A DNA stretch of 64,000 nt from Leptobrachium leishanense (lineage: Eukaryota > Chordata > Amphibia > Anura > Megophryidae): contig CM019075.1 of NCBI GenBank assembly GCA_009667805.1, positions 21,263,615-21,327,614 of the forward strand, read 5' to 3'. Below, piece by piece: positions 54,321 through 64,000 of the stretch. The translations under genes were made by a program, and so were the position numbers. Position 1 is the first letter of the stretch; each line of letters begins with the position of its first letter. The notes under the pieces were generated by a model that searched no databases, was not told where the DNA came from, and was given only the letters and a program-made list of their open reading frames with translations.

Positions 54321-55736
54321 ATACAAGTTGATAAGCAAAATGTATTCCCTGCCATTCTGAGCTCATGTGGGTTAGCTTTCCTTTTAACATCTGTGTGGGA
54401 AAAAAATAATACTGGGGAAAAAAGCACAGACCATATTTAACTGTCAGACTTGCACATTCATTCCCACACAAATCAGGGCTCGTACGGATTTTGGGTGGTC
54501 CTGTCTTACCATTTTAACTAAAAAACATTTTTTGATGAACGATAGAGAAAAGACCACTGTTTCATCAAAATTTGGTTCATCCGCAAAAAAACAACAAACT
54601 GAACTGATTCAGCTGAACCAATTTTTTAACAAAAATAATGGCGGTGATGCATTTTTCAACAAACTTTGTGAAATGTAGTTTATTAATTATGCATTTTTCA
54701 GCAGGTTTAACTTACATTTTCTCACCTCCACAAGTAACGTACCCCTTCCTTTTGAGGATTTGAAAAATACTTATTTATCAATAGGGGTCGAGTCCTAATA
54801 AAAGAAGTGTGGAAACATATGTTTCGCAAAAATATATGTTAAGGGACAAAAAAATATAGGATGTAACAGGGAACCATATCACTGAACACCTGAATACAAG
54901 CTTTATAATGTATGGAACCAATGGGAACTCCGTTCCTATGCAAAATTAGTGGAGAAACTGCGTTCCCACACAATCCCCTTGACTTGACCCCTGTGTATCA
55001 CTATAGATGATAAACAGGGCTTACACATGATACTAACCATTTTTAACGCATAAGTGATAACTGCACTTCTGTTGCTAGTTCAGTAACTTCATATAGGACT
55101 GATTGCCTGGAGCAGTGACGGTGTCCTAAGGAGTCCAAACTTGCAATGGGTTCTATTTTGTATGTTGTCTGAATTCTAAGGGCCTATCAGTCCATGTTGC
55201 TTACCGTTTAGATGTTTCCAGTACAGGGTTTGCCATCTAGAGCGTACTCCTGTATAAAAGAAGAATACCGCCACTTGGCATTCTGGTGTTACTTTTTGAA
55301 AGCTGTCAGATGTCCACAGAGTTTAAATTCAAGATTTTGATCAAATACACTTTTCAGAAGATTAAATTCAAGTCTTAAAAGCAAAAAGCATTGTATCATT
55401 CTACAACCAGTCCAGAAGTCAGGATTACCTGCCACTACGTCCAACAGCTAGAAGTCTTACAAATATCTAGGATGTGATGCATGTGTTTGTGCGTGTATAT
55501 ATAACGCTATCATTCCACCAGAGATTCTCCCTACAGGGACTCCTGGTTTATTAGCTTTAATAAGGGGAAAAAATAATTTGGCTGCAAATTTCTAAGTTTA
55601 CTATATGTATTTTGAAAACACCTGCTGATGGAGGGTGTAGTGTGGCTTTAGATCCTCTGAGGACTGTTTACTTAATGTTCAAAAGCACCACCAAGTGCCC
55701 GAGATTGAGTTAACTTTATCTCTAAGCTGCACTTAC
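54321..55736. other. Intergenic DNA; no gene
   Basis: AT-rich, no credible frame. AAAGCACCACCAAGTGCCCG near 55683 matches AAAGCACCATCAGGTGCCCA near 63357, a fragment of the family C MITE interior. Confidence 0.35.
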
Positions 55737-56212
55737 ATTAAGGCTGGTGTCAGACAAGCGCATTTTGTACGGACTGTCCGTCCGTGCAGTACGGACGCCA
55801 TTCTGACGGAAGACTCGGTAGTGGCCACACAGTCCGTTATTTTTGACTGATGTAGAGAAAAAGAGGGACCTATGGGAAATAATATGAATATGAAAAATGA
55901 TACAAATTGATAAATGATATCAAAAACCATTTTGTCCGTCAAGGTGCTGGACGTCAAAAATGCGGACCGTCTGACTTCCTCCCATCACTCACACACAAAG
56001 CTATGCGGACATGGCGCATCTCTGTGCGTCCATCCTAGCGGATTGACGTTCTTGCTTAACTTGCGTCCGTTTGCCGTGTCCGTTGTGCGTCAGTAGTTCG
56101 GTGCGGACGCACTTTGTGTGTTGTTCCCTATTGCTCATAATTCTATGCTACCACGGACATTAATATGTGTGCAAAAACGGACGTGATCACTCGTTCGTCT
56201 GACACAAGCCTA
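55737..56212. repeat. MITE family B copy
   Basis: Begins TTAAGGCTGGTGTCAGACAA and ends TTCGTCTGACACAAGCCTAG. CpG-rich interior with TACGGAC/GTCCGT-type repeats, shared with 23639-24058. Non-coding. Confidence 0.68.
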
Positions 56213-56225
56213 GTAACCCCTAGGC

Positions 56226-56294
56226 CAGGGAGTCAGCAACCTTGTGTGAACCGTAGCTCCAAAACATCTTGGTGGCCAAGGTTACTGACCCCAA
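56226..56294. mobile_element. 69-bp hAT-type MITE
   Basis: CAGGGAGTCAGCAACCTTG at the left and CCAAGGTTACTGACCCC at the right; flanks CCCTAGGC (56218-56225) and CCCTAGAC (56295-56302) agree at 7 of 8 positions. Related in its ends to 5471-5602. Confidence 0.72.
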
Positions 56295-56437
56295 CCCTAG
56301 ACAATGAAGATGCTTCCCACCACATTACCTCACTCTTCATTAGTGCTGATGCTGTGATGCGAGTGGATAAGACTTTTAGTAACTACTTGATATTCTAGGA
56401 CCGTACAGATTTTAAATTCATGTATCCCAAACACTAT

Positions 56438-56721
56438 CAGGGTTATTCAAAGAGATCCGAATTGCTTGAGAAAGGTAACCGAACGCTGAAAATCAGCGTT
56501 CGGTTACCTTTCTTGGCCATTCGGCTATCCAGAGAGCAGGCAATTCGCCAAATCCTGGCGAATTGCCTGAACATACGGTGCCTGTTCGGTGCCTGTTCGA
56601 GGGCAGTGAAATCCCCATGAAAAAGCACTGCTTCGGCTATTCAGAGAACAAAAACCAGCAGTGAAAGGTTCCCGAAATGCCCTGCCATTCGGTGGTTTAA
56701 TTCGGCAAATTTATTCAGGAG
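56438..56721. mobile_element. MITE family A, right-truncated copy
   Basis: Left end CAGGGTTATTCAAAGAGA; contains a perfect hairpin of 20-bp arms (GAAAGGTAACCGAACGCTGA with its inverse, 56474-56516). It stops where the hammerhead-like cluster starts. Confidence 0.75.
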
Positions 56722-57010
56722 ATGCATGAAACACGTTTTGGTGTTAAATAACCAAAAAGCTTTTCACGCATAGCGCTTTATCGGTTGGTCACCAATTGAT
56801 GAAGCGCTATGCGTGAAACACGTTTTGGTGTTAAATAACCAATGCAAATAACCAAAATCTGTTTCACGCATAGCGCTTCATCAGTTGATGTAGAGTCTGC
56901 ATATAGGGTTGCTGGCTCCGTAGTAAACATGTGGTATTATTAAGGGGTATACCAATCCCACAAATCAGTGATGAAGTGCTATGCATGAAACAAGTTTTGG
57001 TGTTAAATAT
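56722..57010. ncRNA. Cluster of five hammerhead-like units in alternating orientation
   Basis: Related units at about 56722-56754 (+, partial), 56756-56792 (-), 56790-56830 (+), 56852-56890 (-) and 56963-57009 (+). The best fold is 56790-56830: stem I CACCAA / TTGGTG (6 perfect pairs), core TTGATGA (C3 changed), stem II GCGC-TAT-GCGT, GAAA, ACACGT, TT. The minus copy at 56890-56852 has an intact CTGATGA core and a 5-bp stem I (ATCAA/TTGGT) but a damaged stem III (ACAGAT). No unit is fully canonical. Confidence 0.55.
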
Positions 57011-57297
57011 AAAACCTGTTGCCTAGATACAGTTCTCCATTGAGGGTACATTAAAGGGCCACTACCACCAATCAAGGAAGTGTCCTTTATTGTATTTATT
57101 TAATGTTGCTGATATCTTACATGTGCTTTGTTTTTGTCTTGTATGTTTAGATAATATTTTCCCCTATATGTGTCACTGGGTGCATCCATTGTGTGATATT
57201 TCCCTCTATATGTGTCACTGGGTGCATCCATTGCGTGATATGGTGTTGTATCTTTCCATCACTTGCTACTCACTGTGTGGCTTTAGCTGTCAGGTTG
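57011..57297. other. Flank of the older chromovirus with a two-copy 44-bp repeat
   Basis: TATATGTGTCACTGGGTGCA plus TCCATTG(T/C)GTGATAT occurs twice (57164 and 57208). No gene. Confidence 0.45.
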
Positions 57298-57801
57298 CCC
57301 TTCAGAAGATGGTGAATAACTCTAGGGACGTCGTAGTAAGGCACAAAGTAAAAGGGGAACAGGCTGGGATTCGAGACTGTGGTCACAAACTTGGGTCAAT
57401 ACAGAACAAATACTGTGAGCTCAGAGCTAGGAGAGGGAGAACTATCTTAATACTGGAGCGAGGCTGTAATGGCATTCTGGCCTTTTAAACCCTGTATCCT
57501 CCTTTGGCCCAATTGAGAACCTGTGATGTCATTAATGTGTGCCACGCCCCGGGTGACATTTTGTTGGAGCCCGACCACGTGCGCACACCCTGTCAGAGGC
57601 CTAGACAAGGCCTGAAGCCTGGCGCAACGCCGCCCGTGGATGAGCCAGCCCCTGATCCACACGGGACCCCGGAGAACCACGAGGTAAGGCCTGGGTCTGC
57701 ATGGTACCGCCGGATGCCGGCGTAGACTGCCTTACCAGGACCCGGACGAAAACACTGGGAACCCGGGGAGGCAGCCGCGCCAGGCGCCAACGGCCCTGAC
57801 A
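57298..57801 (-). repeat. 3' LTR of the older chromovirus
   Basis: Minus strand TGTCAGGGCCGTTGG to GGCAACCTGACA. Keeps a TATA-like TTTAAAAGG (57489-57481) and, about 25 nt downstream, GCTCCAGTATT (57459-57449), which is complementary to the primer site at 61978-61968. Confidence 0.9.
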
Positions 57802-58251
57802 GAACCCCCCCGGAAAGCGGGACCTCCGGACAGGCAAAGGACCGGGGAGTCCCGGATGAGCGAAGTGGTACTCGCAGACTCGAGCGGGGGCATGGATCCC
57901 ATCAGCAGGTTCCCAGGAGCGGTCCTCAGGGCCGTAACCCCTCCACTCAACAAGATACTGAAGGACACCCCGATGCCAACGAGAGTCCAGAAGGCGAGCC
58001 ACCTCAAACTCAGGGGACCCAGCAACCAACACCGGAGGAGGAGGTGGCAGTGAGCGACCCGGAAAGGGACTGGGGCGGACTGGTTTCAAAAGGGACACAT
58101 GCACCACAGGATGAAATCGATAACGTCGAGGCAAAAGAAGACGTACAGCGACTGGACCAACCAAAGCAGTGACCAAAAAGGGACCAATAAAACGAGGGCC
58201 GAGCTTGCGAGTGGGACAGGAAAGATGTAAAAAGCGAGTCGAAAGCCACAC
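57601..58251 (-). pseudogene. Integrase C-terminal region and chromodomain
   Basis: LGPRFIGPFLV and FHPVVHVSLLKP (GPF/Y-type region), then a chromodomain FEVARLLDSRW ... YLVEWRGYGPEDRSWEP at about 57770-57910, ending in YHFAHP. Translation past about 57801 (towards lower coordinates) runs into LTR sequence. A frameshift near 58339-58251 separates it from the integrase core. Confidence 0.87.
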
Positions 58252-58338
58252 CTTCTGCCCGACGTGATAGACAGGGGAGGCAGAGCGGTGACGGTCGGCA
58301 TAGGCTTTGTACGTAGCCTGGGTCGCCAGGAGGCTGTC

Positions 58339-58990
58339 TCACGCCGCAGAGCAACAACGTTGTAACGACTGAAGCCGGTCGGTAACGCTAGGAACACGTG
58401 TACCAGAGGGCAAATCGGGTAGAGGGGACGGATGATACCCATACAATAGAAAAAACAGTGAATAATGAGTGGAGTCATGAAGGCGAGCGTTATATGAAAA
58501 TTCTGCAGTACCCAATAGATCAGCCCAGTCATCCTGGAGAAAAGTCGTATAACAACGAAGATAGGTCTCTAGGGACTGGTTAACCCTCTCGGTCTGCCCA
58601 TTAGTGTATGGATGGTGTGCCGTGGAGAGATCAACCTGTATCCCTAATGCTTGACAAAAGTGTTTCCAAAACCTAGAAGTGAATTGTACACCCCTATCGG
58701 ACACGATCGATTCAGGTACCCCGTGAAGACGAAAAATCCCCTGGAGAAAAAGAGAGGCGGTCTGAGCCGCTGTGGGAAGGCCAGAAACAGAGATAAAATG
58801 GGCCATTTTCATTAAATGATCTACCGTAACCATCATGGTAGAGAAACCCTGTGAAGGTGGTAGATCTACAATAAAATCTACTGTAACATGAGACCAGGGC
58901 CTCTCGGGGACCGGAAGAGGTTGTAAGAGACCTGTGGGCTTAGTGTGAGAAACTTTCATACGAGCACAAACTAAACAGGAAGCAACATAT
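58339..58990 (-). pseudogene. Integrase catalytic core, older chromovirus
   Basis: SHVTVDFIVDLPPSQG (first D), ESIVSDRGVQFTSRFWK (second D) and YTNGQTERVNQSLETYL (E) are all present. The zinc-binding domain is damaged: only the cysteine pair (ASCLVCARMK, near 58960) remains. The histidine half has been lost by an internal deletion near 59030. Confidence 0.86.
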
Positions 58991-58999
58991 CGTTTTACA

Positions 59000-61138
59000 T
59001 CACGAGAAAGATAAGGCCACTGGAAGTAGAACGGTCAAACGATCCTTTTGAGGAACGAAAAGACACTGTTGATCTAATGATGATGGTGACCCTTGGGTCT
59101 GAGGACGAGAGGCAGCATGTGCCCGTATCTGTTGCATTAATGTAGTGGTCACTCCTACGAACTGTTGCGACTGCAAGATTGTTTCTTCTGACATTTCTTG
59201 GTGATCTCTGGATGATAGACGAGACAGGGCATCCGCCTTGCCGTTCTGGGTTCCTGGTCAATACGTCACGTGGAAATCAAATCGAGAGAAAAACAAGGAC
59301 CATCGAGCTTGCCTGGAGTTCAAACGCTTCGCCGTGCAGAGATATTCCAAGTTCTTATGATCTGTTAGCACAGTGAAGGGATGTTGGGTACCCTCCAGAA
59401 GGTGACGCCATTCCTCCAGAGCGTTTTTTATTGCCAGTAATTCTCTGTCGCCGATACCATAATTTGCTTCTGTGGGTGTTAATTTTTTCCAATAATATGC
59501 TGCTGGATGAAGGGTTGCAGCGAGAGGTTTTCTTTGGGATAGGATTGCTCCAAGCCCCGTCTCCGATGCATCCACCTCCAAGACATATGGCAATGAGAGA
59601 TCAGGGATGGTTAGGATAGGTGCGGAGCAAAACCTCTGTTTTAGTAGCTCAAAAGCCTCTTGTGCTGCTGGTGTCCACTCGAATCTAGTGGCCTTTCTTG
59701 TTAGGACGGTAAGAGGAGTGATGATTGTGGAAAAATTGCAGATGAACCGCCTGTAAAAGTTAACAAACCCTATTAGTCGTTGTACCGCTCTTTTGTCAGT
59801 CGGTACCGGCCATGTCTGTATAGCCCCCACCACCTTTTTATCCATTGCCACACATCCGGGAGATAATTCAAATCCGAGAACATCGATCCTGCTTGATTCA
59901 GAAACACACTTTTCGATCTTAGCAAACAGTTTATGGGTGCGGAGACGGTTTAACACCGTGGTCATGTGTTTTCTGTGTTCCTGCAAAGGAGGAGAAAAAA
60001 ACAGGATGTCGTCGAGGTACACAACTATGTAGCTATCAAGAAGGTCCCGAAAAATATCATTTAAAAAATGCTGAAAGTGCTGAAAATAATGGCCATAGCG
60101 TGATCTGAAAGCCGTCTTCCACTCGTCTCCCTGGCGAACCCGGACAAGATTGTAGGCGCCCTTTAGGTCGATTTTGGGGTAGATGTTGGCTCCTCGTAGA
60201 CGTTCTATCAACTCGGGGATAAGTGGCAGAGGATACCTATTCTTGATTGTAATACGGTTCAGATCTCGATAGTCCACACATGGCCAAAGGCCTCCATCTT
60301 TCTTTGCCACGAAGAAGATACCTGCTCCGGTTGGTGACGTAGAATGCCGAATAAAACCCTTCTCTAGGTTCTCCTGGATATATTCTCTTAAGACCTCCAA
60401 TTCGGGTTCCGACAGAGGATAGATCAGGCCATAGGGTATAGGTGCTCCTGGAAGGAGGTCAATCGGGCAGTCGTATGACCTTTGTGGGGGTAAGGTCTCT
60501 GCTCCTCTTTCATTGAATACGTCTGAAAAAGAGGCATAGGCAGATGGTAACACTGTATCGTATTGGGGAGTCATATTGGCGTCCAAGATGGTGAAGAGAG
60601 ATTGTTGTTCAGCCTTCAGACATTGCTGCAGACAATGAGGAGAAGCGAAGGTTAACCTCCCAGTAGCCCAGGAAATGGAGGGATCATGTACTCTGAGCCA
60701 AGGGAGTCCTAATATGATGGGAAACACCGGCGAGGCTACCACATCAAACACCATACTCTCTATATGTTTAGGACCTATGGATACCCGTATAGGCATAGTT
60801 TCTTGAATGACTGGACCTGACAGTAAGGAAGACCCATCAACCACCTGGATATGCAACGGGAATTTTTTATTGTTTAACGGAACACCAAGCGCCTCTACCA
60901 CAGACCGATCAAGAAAACTGCTGCTAGCCCCCGAGTCAAGTAGCGCGGGCCGGGAACACATCTTCTCTCCCCTCTGCAAGATAAGATTGATAGATAAAAG
61001 AGGGCTGCAGATGTTGGATGAGGATACATGTAATAAGCAGAGTACGGGAGTAGTATTACCTGCCCTTCCTCTGGTCTTCTCTGGGCATTGGCGGGCGGTG
61101 TGATTGGGTTGACCACAGTAGAGACACAAACCGTTCAC
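59000..61138 (-). pseudogene. Nucleocapsid, protease, reverse transcriptase and RNase H of the older chromovirus
   Basis: Open for 626 codons from 61138. Zinc knuckle CLYCGQPNHTARQC (residues 5-18); protease DSGASSSF from residue 68; RT with FVAKKDGGLWPCVDYRDLN, KIDLKGAYNLV and VYLDDILFFS. The RT block expected to contain MPFGL-x-NAP is missing (short in-frame deletion near 60085). RNase H follows (LEVDASETGLGAILSQ, VLTDHKNLEYL). An in-frame TGA near 59258 interrupts the RNase H end (the next residues in frame are PGTQNGKADALSR). Another TGA near 61145 separates it from Gag; both sit where CGA would fit, as expected from CpG decay. Confidence 0.88.
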
Positions 61139-61144
61139 CCTACG

Positions 61145-61966
61145 TCAGTGTAATTCCTCCGGTGGCAGCCTTCCTTGGACCAGGCCCAGTTGCATGGGGT
61201 CTTCGGGTGTGGGTAAGGTCGACTGAGCACTAGGTAGAGGAGAAGACACATGAGGACGTGGTTGTGGATAGGAACCTGCAGATCGTTCTCTTGCCCGTTC
61301 ACGTAGCCTTCTGTCGATTTGGATGGCCAGTTGAATTAAGGCCTCCAGAGAGGATGGGGTTCCAACTCGAGCCACCTCATCCTTGAGAGCCTCGGATAAC
61401 CCATGGCGGAATTGCCCAACCAGGGCGGCATCGTTCCAACCCGTCTCACAGGCATAGTGACGGAACTCTGTGACATAGGTCTCAACTGGACGTCGTCCCT
61501 GTCGTAGCTTTCTAAGGGTGGACTCGACACACTCAGTGCCAGCACCGCCATCGAACATGTCACACATCGCAGTTTGAAAGGAAGTCCAAGTATCCAGGAT
61601 GGGGTTCTGGGTACGCAATAAATTGTGTGCCCATGTTTGTGCTTCTCCAGTAAGGAGTGATATGGTGGTTCGTACCTTGACATAATCGTTGTAGTACGTT
61701 CGAGGATTTAAGGAAAACAGCAGGATACATGATGTAATGAAAGCCTGGTAATGATCTCGTCGGCCGGTATACCTCTCTGGTAATGGTACCCGGGGTTCTG
61801 GCACATGACCAGGAACAGGAACAGAAGTGGCGGATGAGGTTTGAAGGGAATGGATCTGGTCCTGCAGGTGTCTATGTCCGTTCTGGAGGTCTCTTATAGA
61901 ACACGAAAGGGCGGACACTTGTTGGGATATAGTGTCTAAAGCCCCAGCGACGTCGGAGAGTTCCAT
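61145..61966 (-). pseudogene. Gag of the older chromovirus
   Basis: 273 codons from the ATG at 61966, 13 nt after the 5' LTR. N-terminal coiled-coil-like segment (SALSCSIRDLQNGHRHLQDQ), proline-rich linker (PVPGHVPEPRVPLPERY), capsid core (SLLTGEAQTWAHNLL; VETYVTEFRHYACETGW; FRHGLSEALKDEVAR), and an R-rich end before EDPMQLGL. A single in-frame TGA divides it from the zinc knuckle, so Gag and Pol were one frame. Confidence 0.87.
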
Positions 61967-61967
61967 G

Positions 61968-61978
61968 GCTCCAGTATT
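61968..61978 (-). other. Putative self-priming primer-binding site, older chromovirus
   Basis: On the minus strand AATACTGGAGC lies one base after the 5' LTR and 2 nt before the gag start. It is complementary over 11 nt to GCTCCAGTATT in the 3' LTR (minus strand, 57459-57449), downstream of its TATA-like box. The corresponding LTR segment is deleted from the 5' LTR. Confidence 0.6.
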
Positions 61979-61979
61979 C

Positions 61980-62475
61980 TGTCAGGTTGCCCTTCAGAAG
62001 ATGGTGAATAACTCTAGGGACGCATAGTAAGGCACGAAGTAAAAGGGGAACAGGCTGGGATTCGAGACTGTGGTCACAAACTTGGGTCAATACAGAACAA
62101 ATACTGTGAGCTCAGAGCTAGGAGAGCGCTGTATCCTCCTTTGGCCCAATTGAGAACCTGTGATGTCATTAATGTACGCCACGCCCCGGGTGCCATTTTG
62201 TTGGAGCCTGACCACGTGCGCACACCCTGTCAGAGGCCTAGAGAAGGCCTGAAGCCTGGTGCTGTGGCGGGGGCCGCTGCTTGGCGGCGGCAACGCCGCC
62301 CGTGGATGAGCCAGCCCCTGATCCACCTGGGACCCCGGAGAACCACGAGGTAAGGCCTGGGTCCGCATGGTACTGCCGGATGCCGGCGCAAACTGCCTTG
62401 CCGGGACCCGGGCGAAAACGCCGGGAACCCGGGGAGGCAGCCGCGCCAGGCGCCAACGGGCCAGCGGCCCTGACA
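61980..62475 (-). repeat. 5' LTR of the older chromovirus, promoter segment deleted
   Basis: Same ends as the 3' LTR (TGTCAGGGCCG ... CAACCTGACA). It lacks the ~53 bp that in the 3' LTR carries the TATA-like box and inferred transcript start (junction at GGAGAG|CGCTGTATCC, near 62129). It has an extra ~30-bp GC-rich block near 62262-62292. Confidence 0.88.
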
Positions 62476-64000
62476 TTAGCCCTAGAATGGAGTGAAGGGG
62501 GTCACCGACTCACATCATTGTATTGTGTGGGATGTATTCAAAGGATATCACCAGGGGGGAGATTAGAAGGCTTTTAAGCTCCCTGTCTTAGTTCATTCAG
62601 CTGCCCGCGCTTATCTTGAATATCATTGCATAGAGAACACAATAGGGCACTGCTCCCTTATCTAAACATTCCCTCCACCACCGCATTCAATTTTAAATAC
62701 TGTATAAGAAAAAGCACAGTCACAAAATAAAAAGTTTGCACAGATTTTGGTAAATGTGGTCTCATGAGAAAAACCCACAAAATGGAAACCGGAGATAAAA
62801 AAAAACCTCAAAATTTTGTTTTTCCTTTTTAAATGCAATTACTTCAAAGAAACAAACAGCTGCATGTGTTTTATAATGTGTTTTATAAGGTGGTTTTATT
62901 TGTAATGCACATGTAATCTAGTTACCGCTCATGTTATTGTAGTGTCCCTTTAACAACATTTTCATCCATACAAAGATTGCCTTGTTTTTCATGTAGAAAA
63001 GTTAACTTGTAAAAACGACTACAAAATAGAACCAAATTATTTTGGAGACTACTCCTGAGAACAACCGACAGGCTATCTCTGTGAAAGGATGTTCTGTGAC
63101 CACAATTAAATGATTGTTAAGTGCTGCAGAGATTTTGGTATACACATTTTATACAGTGCACAGGGTCCATGTAGTATCCTTATCAATAAATCATTACTAT
63201 ATTTTGTTCACACTTTATAAAATGTTCATATTAAGAACCAGACTATAAAGAAATAATTATCACACAAAGAAAGCAATGGGTGAAAATGATCAGCTATACA
63301 TTTAAAGTATATACATTAACGCTTTCACAAACGTGACCTTGTTAATAAGATTTTCGAAAGCACCATCAGGTGCCCAGTATCGAGTTAACTTGTTCTGGTC
63401 TTAGTCTGGGCGTTTGAATATGACCTTCGCCTATTGCAAAGCAATTTGTTTGTAAATGCACTCCAGAATATATTCCAAAATGTACCGTCCACTTGATATG
63501 ACAGCTGGTGTATTTTAAGTAGCTACAACTACAGTTTCAGTCTCCTCGTCAAAGATGTACAAAGAGTCAGGAGAAGGTTGGTCACCAGAGGCTTGGCATG
63601 TGAAGTAGCTTTATAAGGAGTAGCTGCAACCTTTTCGGTCCTGGCATATACACTTTAGGTTCTTCTCAGTCTTTGGAATTGCCAAAGACGTGTAATCAGC
63701 CTCAGCAGGATTGTGGATACAGCAGGAGAGGGCGCCAGTCAAATACCGTGGATTCACAGCATCACCGAAATCTAACCTACCACACTGACAATGAACGGGG
63801 GGGGGGATCAAGTTGTGTGTATGTGTTTTGCCGTGTGTGTGTGTATATATGAATGAATTTGCATGGTTGCGTGTGTATGTAGAAGTGTTTGTCTGAGTGT
63901 GTGTAGGTCTCTGTTTTCATAAAGCATTTGGGTGTGTGCATTGGATAAGGCTGGGGTGGGCCCCACGAGCGCAGACATTAAGTCCATTGTAACAGACAGT
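62476..64000. other. AT-rich intergenic DNA; no gene
   Basis: Follows the TTAGC target duplication. 63350-63545 is related to the interior of family C MITEs (AAGCACCATCAGGTGCCCAG; GCACTCCAGAATATATTCC-type). A G run at 63797-63806 and TG-rich stretches follow at 63810-63915. No frame is credible. Confidence 0.45.

Larger units (their letters stand above)
57298..62475 (-). mobile_element. Ty3/gypsy chromovirus on the minus strand, older copy
   Basis: LTRs at 61980-62475 (5') and 57298-57801 (3'); target duplication TTAGC at 57293-57297 and 62476-62480. Gag, protease, RT, RNase H, integrase and chromodomain occur in order on the minus strand. The LTRs differ by a ~53-bp deletion, a ~30-bp insertion and scattered substitutions, so it is older than the copy at 17453. 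A polypurine-type CGGGGGGGTT precedes the 3' LTR on the minus strand. Confidence 0.92.

Overview
The window looks like intergenic, repeat-dense vertebrate DNA, most probably from an anuran amphibian. I infer this from intron-less class II olfactory receptor (OR) genes set among Tc1/mariner, hAT and piggyBac-type DNA elements, Ty3/gypsy chromoviruses, L1 and L2 LINEs, and many short dispersed elements carrying hammerhead-like motifs. The species is not determined. The only convincing host genes are four intact single-exon ORs: 2362-3282 (+), family 6-like; and 24895-25899 (+), 29006-29938 (-) and 52613-53566 (-), which form an OR12D-like group. The window is therefore part of an OR cluster in which 12-24 kb of transposon debris separates the receptors.

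Layout. 1-2.1 kb: end of a short TIR element and two degraded Tc1 copies head to head. 2.4-3.3 kb: OR gene, directly followed by two abutting TTAA-flanked MITEs (3.28-4.13 kb). 4.2-6.7 kb: degenerate repeats, a complete hammerhead-like fold (4892-4935), a hAT MITE and two MITE copies. 7.67-9.28 kb: near full-length Tc1 element. 9.67-10.23 kb: large palindrome containing a second hammerhead-like fold. 11.2-11.8 kb: 18-bp GC-rich minisatellite. 13.4-16.4 kb: tandem repeat and MITEs. 16.67-23.6 kb: a hAT-like element interrupted by a young 6.1-kb chromovirus with near-identical LTRs. 24.9-29.9 kb: two ORs facing each other. 30.3-31.7 kb: MITE and palindrome. 32.0-40.1 kb: a hAT (Charlie/GTF2IRD2-like) element with a nested L2 LINE, truncated by a Tc1 fragment. 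40.4-41.2 kb: solo LTR. 42.95-47.86 kb: Tc1 element with a nested L1 and a nested solo LTR. 48-51.7 kb: MITEs, a third hammerhead fold, an L1 fragment and a palindrome. 52.6-53.6 kb: OR. 55.7-57.0 kb: MITEs and a five-copy hammerhead-like cluster. 57.3-62.5 kb: an older chromovirus on the minus strand. 62.5-64 kb: no gene.

Most notable observations. (i) At least three loci fold as complete type I hammerhead ribozyme-like motifs (CUGANGA core, stem II, GAAA, short palindromic stem III, NUH, and a perfectly complementary stem I); degenerate relatives lie nearby. (ii) Both chromoviruses lack a visible tRNA primer site. Instead, a 10-11 nt segment just after the 5' LTR is complementary to LTR sequence about 30 nt downstream of a TATA-like box, as expected for Tf1/Sushi-type self-priming. 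In the older copy the 5' LTR has lost exactly that promoter/start segment. (iii) Target-site duplications allow the order of several nested insertions to be read directly.
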